Positions 1-6,580 of a stretch of DNA of 64,000 nt are shown piece after piece. The stretch covers positions 124,001 through 188,000 of the forward strand of contig SCTK01000004.1 of NCBI GenBank assembly GCA_004298905.1, in the 5' to 3' direction. A program made the translations under genes and the position numbers. The stretch is from Burkholderiaceae bacterium. GTDB lineage: Bacteria; Pseudomonadota; Gammaproteobacteria; Burkholderiales; Burkholderiaceae_D. How positions within the stretch are numbered: position 1 is the stretch's first letter; every line of letters begins with the position of its first letter. The notes under the pieces are model-generated. The model did not search any database. It was not told where the DNA came from and was given only the letters and a program-made list of their open reading frames with translations.

Positions 1-1
1 G

Positions 2-1438
2 GAAGATCGTGGCGACAACCTCTTGCTGGCGCTGGCCGACCCGACCGATCTGCTGGCCTACGATGAGCTGGCGCGCATTCTGAAGCGCGAACTTGATCTG
101 GCGGTGGTGACCGAGAGTCAATTGCTCGCTACCATCGACCGCATCTATCGCCGCACCAGTGAAATTTCCGGACTGGCCAAGGAGTTGACCGCCGAGCTGG
201 GCGACGCGCCGGTGGATTTTGGCGATCTGCTGGGCAGTGGCAGCAGTACCCCGGGCATCGAAGAAGCGCCGGTGGTCAAGTTGCTGCAGACGATGTTCGA
301 AGATGCGATCTCGGTGCGGGCGTCCGATGTCCACATCGAACCTCAGGAAACGCGCTTGCGCATTCGGTTTCGTATCGACGGCGTGCTGCATATTCAAACT
401 GAAGCCGACCCGAAAATCGCCTCGGCCCTGGTGTTGCGGCTCAAGCTGATGTCGGGTCTCGACATTTCCGAAAAACGGTTGCCGCAGGATGGCCGCTTTG
501 CGATTCGCGTGCGCGGCAATCCCGTCGACGTGCGGATCTCGACCATGCCGACGCAGTACGGCGAGTCGGTGGTGATGCGCTTGCTGAACCAGAATACCGG
601 TCTGCTCGGTTTGAGCAGCATCGGCATGCCGCCGCGTATCCTCGAACGCGTCAAACACGCGATCCACCGGCCGCACGGCATGGTGCTGGTCACCGGCCCG
701 ACCGGCAGCGGCAAAACCACCACGCTCTACTCCGCGCTGAAAGACATTAATACCCCCGACAAGAAAATCATCACGGTGGAAGATCCGGTCGAGTATCGCC
801 TGCCCGGCATCAACCAGGTGCAGATCAACGACAAGATCGACCTGTCCTTTGCGCGCGTGCTGCGCTCGGCGCTGCGCCAGGACCCGGACGTGGTGCTGGT
901 CGGCGAGATGCGCGATCAGGTGACGGCCGAGATCGGCCTGCGCGCTGCACTCACTGGCCACATGGTGCTGTCCACCCTGCATACCAACGATGCTCTGTCC
1001 ACGCCCATGCGGCTGCTCGACATGGGGGTGCCCGCCTATATGGTCGCGTTGTCCCTGCAGCTGGTGCTGGCGCAGCGGCTGGTGCGGCTGATCTGCCCTT
1101 CTTGCGTCAAACCCCACACCTTGCTGCCGAGCGAGCGCGAGTGGCTGCAATCCGAACTGGGTGCGCGCGTGGGTGACCATACCTATCGCCAGGGCGCGGG
1201 CTGCACGCAATGCAACAACACCGGCTTCAGCGGGCGCACGGCGGTGTATGAAATGCTTGAAATGACGCATCCCGTCGTGCACGCCGTGCATCAGGCCGAT
1301 CCGCTCGTGTTTACCCGCGTCGCGCGCGAACAAATGGGCGGCAACACCTTGCATCGCGATGCCATACGTCTGGTGCTGGAAGGGCGCACCACGGTATCCG
1401 AGGCGATGCGTCTCGCCAGCCAGAATGAGGAGAGCTGA
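2..1438 (+). CDS. mshE: MshE, MSHA pilus assembly ATPase (5' end outside window)
   Basis: This is a GspE/PilB-family hexameric ATPase that powers pilus extension from the cytoplasmic face of the inner membrane. The reading frame is open at the left edge, so the N-terminal domain is cut off and no start is visible. The visible part has the N2 domain ending, then the ATPase core: Walker A GPTGSGKTTT at about bases 694-723, the Asp-box region ITVEDPVEYRLPG, Walker B DPDVVLVGEMRD and the His-box GHMVLSTLHTNDA. After these comes a zinc-binding four-cysteine element with pairs CPSC and CTQC. All motifs needed for activity are present. The stop overlaps the next start by one base (TGATG), so translation of mshG is probably coupled. 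The gspE/pilB family is assigned from motifs; the name mshE rests on the neighbours. Confidence 0.93.
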   Translation, partial: EDRGDNLLLALADPTDLLAYDELARILKRELDLAVVTESQLLATIDRIYRRTSEISGLAKELTAELGDAPVDFGDLLGSGSSTPGIEEAPVVKLLQTMFEDAISVRASDVHIEPQETRLRIRFRIDGVLHIQTEADPKIASALVLRLKLMSGLDISEKRLPQDGRFAIRVRGNPVDVRISTMPTQYGESVVMRLLNQNTGLLGLSSIGMPPRILERVKHAIHRPHGMVLVTGPTGSGKTTTLYSALKDINTPDKKIITVEDPVEYRLPGINQVQINDKIDLSFARVLRSALRQDPDVVLVGEMRDQVTAEIGLRAALTGHMVLSTLHTNDALSTPMRLLDMGVPAYMVALSLQLVLAQRLVRLICPSCVKPHTLLPSEREWLQSELGARVGDHTYRQGAGCTQCNNTGFSGRTAVYEMLEMTHPVVHAVHQADPLVFTRVAREQMGGNTLHRDAIRLVLEGRTTVSEAMRLASQNEES

Positions 1439-2655
1439 TGCCCAGCTTTGCCTACAAGGGACGTAACAGCAGCAGCGGTGCGCTGGTGCAGGGCGAGCTC
1501 GATAGCGCGAGCGAGGAAGCCGTGGCCAACGTCCTCATCGGGCGTGGTGTGATTCCGCTCGAAATCGTGGCGCGCGGCGCTTCCGGTGGCGCGCTGAAAA
1601 TCAAATGGGGCGGCGACAAGATCCGCACCGAAGATGTCATGCTGTTTTCCCGCCAGATGCACACCCTGCTCAAGGCGGGGGTGCCGATCATGCGTGCACT
1701 GGGCGGCTTGCAGGAATCGACCGTCAATCCGGGCATGACGCGCACTTTGCGTGAGGTGCGCGAGAGCCTCGATTCCGGCCGCGAGCTGTCGGCTGCGCTG
1801 GCGCGCCATCCCAAGGTATTTACGCCGTTTTATATCGCCATGATGAAGGTGGGCGAGCTGACCGGGCAGATGGATGAAATCTTCATGCGCCTGTTCGACC
1901 ATCTCGAATTTGAAAAATTTATGCACGATCAGGTCAAGTCTGCGCTGAGATATCCGATATTCGTCAGTGTGGTGATGATTGCAGCGTTGGTCGTCATCAA
2001 TTTGTTCGTGATTCCAGCCTTTGCCAAGGTGTACAAGGCGGCGGGTGCTGAATTGCCCTTGATCACGCGCTTGCTGGTCGGCTTTTCCGATTTCATGGTG
2101 GCGACCTGGCCGGTTTTACTGTTGTTGACAATCGGCGGGGTCTGGTTGTTTCGCGGCTGGACGAAGACGGCGGCCGGGCAATTGCAATGGGATGCGATCA
2201 AGTTGCGCATCCCCATCGCCGGCAAGATTGTGCTCAAAGCCACGCTGGCGCGTTTTTCGCGCAGCCTTGCGCTGGCATTGAAAAGCGGTGTGCCGATTGT
2301 GCAGGCATTGAACGTGACCGCGCAAACGGTCGGCAATCACCATGTCGCGCGTTGCGTGGATCGCATGCGCGAAGGGGTTGAGCGCGGCGAAAGCGTGCTG
2401 CGCACGGCGCACGGTACGCATGTGTTTACGCCGGTGGTACTGCAGATGATTGCGGTGGGCGAAGAATCCGGTGCACTCGATGATTTGCTGGGCGAGATTG
2501 CCGAGATGTATCAGCGCGAAGTGGAATATGAACTGAAGACACTGTCCGCGCAGATCGAACCGATCATGATTGTGTGTCTCGGGATATTGGTTTTGATTGT
2601 CGCGCTGGGCGTGTTCTTGCCGATCTGGGATCTGGGCAAGACCATGATCAAGTGA
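1438..2655 (+). CDS. mshG: MshG, inner-membrane platform protein of the MSHA pilus
   Basis: This is a GspF/PilC-family protein of 405 residues, the polytopic platform that couples the ATPase to pilin insertion and removal. It starts PSFAYKGRNSSSG, the usual N-terminus of the family, and holds two T2SSF repeats (roughly residues 68-190 and 271-393). The repeat motif FSRQMHTLLKAGVPI is echoed by FSRSLALALKSGVPI. Hydrophobic spans lie near residues 170-190, 220-240 and 375-395. The start overlaps the mshE stop by one base and its own stop overlaps the mshF start by one base. Length is normal for the family. Confidence 0.93.
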   Translation: MPSFAYKGRNSSSGALVQGELDSASEEAVANVLIGRGVIPLEIVARGASGGALKIKWGGDKIRTEDVMLFSRQMHTLLKAGVPIMRALGGLQESTVNPGMTRTLREVRESLDSGRELSAALARHPKVFTPFYIAMMKVGELTGQMDEIFMRLFDHLEFEKFMHDQVKSALRYPIFVSVVMIAALVVINLFVIPAFAKVYKAAGAELPLITRLLVGFSDFMVATWPVLLLLTIGGVWLFRGWTKTAAGQLQWDAIKLRIPIAGKIVLKATLARFSRSLALALKSGVPIVQALNVTAQTVGNHHVARCVDRMREGVERGESVLRTAHGTHVFTPVVLQMIAVGEESGALDDLLGEIAEMYQREVEYELKTLSAQIEPIMIVCLGILVLIVALGVFLPIWDLGKTMIK

Positions 2656-3131
2656 TGCGGCACCGCTTCGAATTTGGCGTTGTGCTGTTGGCAGTGAGCA
2701 TTCTCGGACTGGTGCTGGCGGAGCGCCTGCAGTACGTCGAGGAACGCAACGAGCAGATTCAGGTGCGGCTGGCGGTGCGGTTGCTGGATGCCGCGGTACG
2801 CATCCGCATGGCGGAGTTGCTGATCGCGAACGATGCGCAGACTATCGAACGGCTGCGGCAGGAAAACCCGTTCGATTGGCTCAGTCCGCAATTGCAGAAT
2901 TACGCCGGCGCGCGCACCGCGCAGCAGTTGCAAGGCCGGGAAGATGTCGCGCAAGGTCGATGGTATTTCGATACCACCCGGCACGAAGCGGTGTACACCG
3001 TTTTGAACGGCAGTCATTTTTCGTCGCGCAGTGGAAGCAGGCTGATTCGTTACCGGGTGCAAGTGATTGCGTCTGGCCGCAGGCTCGAAGGTGCGCGGAT
3101 AGAAGTGGTTGAGCAGTACAACTGGTTTTAA
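2655..3131 (+). CDS. mshF: MshF-like MSHA biogenesis protein
   Basis: This is a 158-residue protein with a single N-terminal membrane span (about residues 6-24) followed by a charged, probably helical segment beginning with ERLQYVEERNEQ and then a soluble domain, presumably periplasmic. The start is the ATG overlapping the mshG stop (TGATG); the frame is also open upstream, but that stretch lies inside mshG. MshF is poorly conserved and of unknown exact role; the call depends on size, topology and its place between the platform protein and the first prepilin. The sequence itself would not identify it. Confidence 0.75.
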   Translation: MRHRFEFGVVLLAVSILGLVLAERLQYVEERNEQIQVRLAVRLLDAAVRIRMAELLIANDAQTIERLRQENPFDWLSPQLQNYAGARTAQQLQGREDVAQGRWYFDTTRHEAVYTVLNGSHFSSRSGSRLIRYRVQVIASGRRLEGARIEVVEQYNWF

Positions 3132-3144
3132 CAAGGAGTCGGAA

Positions 3145-3654
3145 ATGAATACGCAAATTCGGAACAATCAAATTCGTAGCCAAATGAAAGGCTTTACGCT
3201 GATCGAACTGGTGGTGGTGATTGTGATTCTGGGGATCATGGCAGCGGTAGCGTTGCCGCGCTTCCTCAATCTGCAAGTGCAGGCGCGCGCAGCCAGCGTG
3301 CAGGCGGCGGCAGGCGCTGTGCGGGCCGGTGCAGCCCTGGCCAAGGCAGGCTGCCTGACGCAGACGGCTCCAGTGTGCGCGGCTGCTGGCGCTTCCAGCG
3401 TCACGCTCGAAGGTTTGGCGGTTGCCACCATCAACAGCTATCCGCAGGCACTGGCGGGCGCGGGCACCGGCATTCTTGCTGCGGCCGGCATCACCGCCAC
3501 TGACTACGTGATTGGCGGCGGCGGCGCGGCAGCGGGCTCAACGCTCACCATTACCGCAATCAATGCAACGGCGCCAGCGAACTGCCGGATCAGCTACACC
3601 TCACCGGCCGCTGGCGTGCAACCAACGGTCGTCGTGGATGTGACCAACTGTTGA
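3145..3654 (+). CDS. mshB: MshB-like type IV prepilin
   Basis: This is a 169-residue prepilin with a long charged leader and the class III signal MKGFTLIELVVVIVILGIM. Cleavage by prepilin peptidase is expected after the Gly before Phe, giving an N-methyl-Phe mature end with Glu at +5. The remainder is rich in Ala and Gly with four cysteines (GCLT, VCAA, NCRI and the C-terminal TNC) that can form two disulfides. The start was chosen because of a good ribosome site, AAGGAG, 7 bases upstream; an internal ATG at 3184 is a possible alternative. It is followed by a second very similar prepilin. MshB is usually treated as a minor pilin or a second copy of the major one. Confidence 0.85.
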   Translation: MNTQIRNNQIRSQMKGFTLIELVVVIVILGIMAAVALPRFLNLQVQARAASVQAAAGAVRAGAALAKAGCLTQTAPVCAAAGASSVTLEGLAVATINSYPQALAGAGTGILAAAGITATDYVIGGGGAAAGSTLTITAINATAPANCRISYTSPAAGVQPTVVVDVTNC

Positions 3655-3698
3655 TGCTGGTGGTAGATAGTTTGGATGTTTTTTCAAGGAGCACTGCA

Positions 3699-4139
3699 AT
3701 GCGTAATATGAAACAGCAAGGTGGCTTTACGCTGATTGAACTGGTGGTGGTGATCGTTATCCTCGGCATTCTGGCCGCAGTGGCGTTTCCCCGCTATATC
3801 AGTTTGACCTCGGATGCACGCAAATCGTCAATGAATGGATTGGCCGGTGGCTTGCGTTCTGCTGTGGCGGTAGTGCAGGCGCGCTATTTTGCCAATGGCA
3901 CGAACACCTCTCCCGTCACCATGGCCGATGGTGTCACGACGGTAGCGGTGGGCACGGCCGGTGCGGCCTCGGGTGTTCCCACGGCAGCCGGGATTATCAG
4001 CGCAATGCAATCGATCGATGGATTTGCAACCTCAGGGGCGGCGCCGGTGAAGTTCGATTTCACCACGGCGGTAGCGAATTGCTTTGTAAACTACGATCCT
4101 GCTACCGGCACGGTGACCACGACCCTGGGTGGCTGTTGA
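3699..4139 (+). CDS. mshA: MshA-like major type IV prepilin
   Basis: This is a 146-residue prepilin with leader MRNMKQQGG and cleavage/hydrophobic segment GGFTLIELVVVIVILGIL, followed by Ala- and Thr-rich globular sequence. It ends with a likely disulfide loop formed by the Cys in ANCFVNY and the terminal GGC, typical of pilins. The ATG was chosen over one 48 bases upstream because CAAGGAG lies at the right spacing. Being the second prepilin, ahead of mshC, it occupies the slot of MshA, the major subunit in Vibrio; which of the two tandem pilins is more abundant cannot be told from sequence. Confidence 0.85.
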   Translation: MRNMKQQGGFTLIELVVVIVILGILAAVAFPRYISLTSDARKSSMNGLAGGLRSAVAVVQARYFANGTNTSPVTMADGVTTVAVGTAGAASGVPTAAGIISAMQSIDGFATSGAAPVKFDFTTAVANCFVNYDPATGTVTTTLGGC

Positions 4140-4252
4140 TCAATCGCTGCCGCAAGATTTGCGGCGATTTGCAGTGAAATAACGAAGGCTGCATGGCAGG
4201 CACGCCGTTGCGTTGCCTGCCCCGTCATGAACGTTATGGATGTTGCCAAAGC

Positions 4253-4759
4253 ATGCGTAGCAGACACCAATGCGGCTTCACGCTGGTCGAGCTGGTAACG
4301 ACGGTAGCCATCCTTGCGGTGCTGGCCGCGGTTGCCGTGCCGCGCATGATCGGCCGTCAGGGCTTTGAAGCGCGCGGTTTTTTCGATGCGGCGGCGGGGG
4401 CCGTTCGTTTTGCCCAAAAAGCGGCGGTGGGGCAACGGCGCAATATTTTTGTCGTTGTCACTGGCACCACGGTCAGTCTCTGTTATGACGCTGCGCTGGC
4501 CTGTGCCAGCCCGGTGCTCAATCCGGTGGATGGCAGTGCGGCCTTCGTAGTCGATGCGCGGCGCGGCAATCCGGCGCTGGCTGCGCCAGTGGCTGTCACT
4601 CCTGCCAATACCTTGTTTGGTTTCAACGCCCTGGGTCAGCCGATCGATGCGGCAGCTGCCGTTCTGGGTGCGGCACAAGTGTTCACATTGACACCGGCAG
4701 AAACCGGTGACGTCGTGCGTACGCTGACGGTGGAGCGGGAGACCGGCTATGTGCACTGA
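4253..4759 (+). CDS. mshC: MshC-like minor prepilin
   Basis: This is a 168-residue minor prepilin. The leader MRSRHQCG is followed by the class III signal FTLVELVTTVAILAVLAAV with Glu at +5, and then a GspH-type globular domain with VDARRGNPALAA and a Phe-rich middle. A pair of cysteines (LCYD, ACAS) may form a short disulfide loop. The frame is open back to 4193, but the chosen ATG gives a normal leader length; its ribosome site is weak, so the start is uncertain. The 3' end overlaps mshD by 11 bases. There are 113 bases without a gene between mshA and this start. Confidence 0.82.
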   Translation: MRSRHQCGFTLVELVTTVAILAVLAAVAVPRMIGRQGFEARGFFDAAAGAVRFAQKAAVGQRRNIFVVVTGTTVSLCYDAALACASPVLNPVDGSAAFVVDARRGNPALAAPVAVTPANTLFGFNALGQPIDAAAAVLGAAQVFTLTPAETGDVVRTLTVERETGYVH

Positions 4760-5333
4760 AGCGCGCTTTAATTTCCAGCGCGGCGTGAGCCTGATCGAAC
4801 TGGTGATTTTCATCGCGATTGTGGGTGTGGCGGTTGCAGGTGTGTTGTCGGTATTGACGCAAACGACTCGTTCCAGTGCCGACCCGATGATCGCCAAACA
4901 AGCCCTGTCGATTGCCGAAGCACTGCTCGAAGAAGTGCGCCTGCAACCCTTCACCTATTGCGATCCCGATGACGCCACTGCGAGCACGGCCACGAGCGCC
5001 AGCGTCGGCGTAGGCGCATGCACCAGTACGGTCGAAGCGATTGGGCCGGAGGCCGGCGAGACGCGCTCCGGCAGCGGCGGTGCGCAGTTTGACAATGTCA
5101 ACGACTATCACGGTTACAGCAGCGCTGCCGATGGCGGCATCAAGGATATTGGTGGCACGGTGATTGCCACTCTGAGCAACTATGCCGCGACGGTTTCTGT
5201 TGCGGCTACAGCACTGGGTAGTGTGGCCGCCACCGATGCGTTGTTGATTACCGTCACGGTCACCGGCCCGGCCAATACCACGGTGACTTTGCAGGGATAC
5301 CGGACACGCTATGCACCCAATGCCCTTCCCTGA
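4749..5333 (+). CDS. mshD: MshD-like minor prepilin
   Basis: This is a 194-residue minor prepilin with leader MCTEARFNFQRG and hydrophobic segment VSLIELVIFIAIVGVAVAGV. Residue +1 is Val rather than Phe, which GspI/PilV-type minor pilins tolerate. The motif QALSIAEALLEEVRLQPF follows, typical of this family. The start overlaps mshC by 11 bases and the 3' end overlaps mshO by 23, so the minor pilins are translated as a tight set. MshD-type pilins are thought to sit with MshC, O and P in a priming or tip complex; that is family knowledge, not visible here. Confidence 0.85.
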   Translation: MCTEARFNFQRGVSLIELVIFIAIVGVAVAGVLSVLTQTTRSSADPMIAKQALSIAEALLEEVRLQPFTYCDPDDATASTATSASVGVGACTSTVEAIGPEAGETRSGSGGAQFDNVNDYHGYSSAADGGIKDIGGTVIATLSNYAATVSVAATALGSVAATDALLITVTVTGPANTTVTLQGYRTRYAPNALP

Positions 5334-6114
5334 ACGCGGCTTCACCCTGATCGAGATGGTCACGGTGATGGCGATCACGGCCATCGTCGCAGCGGCGGTG
5401 GCGATGTTCATTCGCATACCGGTGCAGGGCTATGTCGATACCACGCGCCGCGCCGAACTGGCGGACGAGGCGAACACGGCAGTGCGGCGCATCAGCCGCG
5501 ACCTGCATCTGGCCTTGCCCAACAGCGTGCGTGTGAATGGCGCGGGTACTGCAGTCGAATTCTTGTTGATGCGTTCGGGCGGACGTTATCGTGCCGATGT
5601 CACGAGCGGCGGTGGTGGCAACATTCTTGATTTCAACAATGGCGCGGACAGCAGCTTCGACGTGCTCGGCCCCGGCGTCACGCTGGCAGCGAGCGACAGC
5701 ATCGTGGTGTACAACCTCGGCATTTCCGGTGCCGATGCCTATGCGGGCGACACGCGGCGCAGCTACAGCGGTAGTGCGGGCACGTTGACCAGCGTGTCGT
5801 TCGGCACGACCGGTACGCCATTTCCCTTTGCTTCACCCAGCAATCGTTTTCAAGTGATCGAAGGGCCGGTGTCGTATGTCTGCGCGGGCGGTGTGCTGCG
5901 GCGCTACTGGGGCTACGCGATCACGGCCGCGCAAGTGGTGCCGCCCAACGGCAACAACGCGATTCTCAGCAACGATGTCGCCAGCTGCAGCATCACCTAC
6001 GATGCCAGTGCAGTGGCCAAGCGCACCGGCCTGGTGACGCTCAACCTCACGCTCACACGCAGCGGCGAATCGGTCAATCTTTATCATGCAGTTCATGTCA
6101 GCAATGTGCCTTGA
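5311..6114 (+). CDS. mshO: MshO-like minor prepilin (PilW/GspJ type)
   Basis: This is a 267-residue large minor prepilin. Leader MHPMPFPERG is followed by FTLIEMVTVMAITAIVAAAV with Glu at +5, and then the sequence DEANTAVRRISRDLHLALPN typical of PilW/GspJ-like pseudopilins. Cysteines occur late (YVCAG and SCSI). The ATG three codons later (5320) is an alternative start. The gene ends just before a perfect palindrome that separates it from mshP; this is the only break in the otherwise overlapping minor-pilin set. Confidence 0.85.
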   Translation: MHPMPFPERGFTLIEMVTVMAITAIVAAAVAMFIRIPVQGYVDTTRRAELADEANTAVRRISRDLHLALPNSVRVNGAGTAVEFLLMRSGGRYRADVTSGGGGNILDFNNGADSSFDVLGPGVTLAASDSIVVYNLGISGADAYAGDTRRSYSGSAGTLTSVSFGTTGTPFPFASPSNRFQVIEGPVSYVCAGGVLRRYWGYAITAAQVVPPNGNNAILSNDVASCSITYDASAVAKRTGLVTLNLTLTRSGESVNLYHAVHVSNVP

Positions 6115-6127
6115 GCGGAAACTGAAA

Positions 6128-6175
6128 CCCCATCCCCCCTTGCAGGGCACACGCGCCCTGCAAGGGGGGATGGGG
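6128..6175. repeat. Perfect 21-bp inverted repeat between mshO and mshP
   Basis: Left arm 6128-6148 and right arm 6155-6175 are exact reverse complements (21 of 21) around the six-base loop ACACGC. The right arm carries the purine run AAGGGGGG followed directly by ATG, so the repeat contains both a Shine-Dalgarno-like run and the likely start codon of mshP. In RNA the hairpin would sequester both. It resembles other C-rich dispersed palindromes in this window but is not identical to any of them. Confidence 0.9.
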
Positions 6176-6580
6176 CCACACTCACGTGGCTTCACACTCG
6201 TCTCCGCCATCTTCCTGGTGGTCATCCTCGCCGCATTGGGCGCGTTCATCATTTCCGTGGTACGCACGACTGCAAGTTCGCAGAATCTTGATTTGCTGGG
6301 GCAGCGCGCGTATCAGGCGGCGCAGGCGGGTATCGAGTGGGGCGCGTTCCAGTCGCTGCGCAACAATACTTGTACCGGGACGACATTGACCTTCGTTGGC
6401 ACGACGCTGGCAGATTTTTCCACCACGGTGACGTGCAGCAGCAGCAGTGCCGACGAGTTGGGCACGACGATCAATCTGGACACCATCGTCGCACTCGCCT
6501 GCAACCAGCCGCCGTGTCCCGCCGCCAGCCCGGGTGACAATTATGTCGAGCGGCAACTGACCGTGACGGTGAATCGATGA
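6170..6580 (+). CDS. mshP: MshP-like minor prepilin
   Basis: This is a 136-residue PilX-like minor prepilin. Leader MGPHSRG is followed by FTLVSAIFLVVILAALGAF; position +5 is Ser instead of Glu, as is usual in PilX/MshP proteins. The motif AYQAAQAGIEWGAFQSLRNN is typical of PilX-like pilins and two cysteine pairs follow. The frame is also open to an ATG at 6086 inside mshO, but that start would put a 28-residue extension encoded by the palindrome ahead of the leader. The ATG at 6170 gives a canonical leader and sits right after AAGGGGGG. The 3' end overlaps mshQ by four bases (ATGA). Confidence 0.8.
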   Translation: MGPHSRGFTLVSAIFLVVILAALGAFIISVVRTTASSQNLDLLGQRAYQAAQAGIEWGAFQSLRNNTCTGTTLTFVGTTLADFSTTVTCSSSSADELGTTINLDTIVALACNQPPCPAASPGDNYVERQLTVTVNR

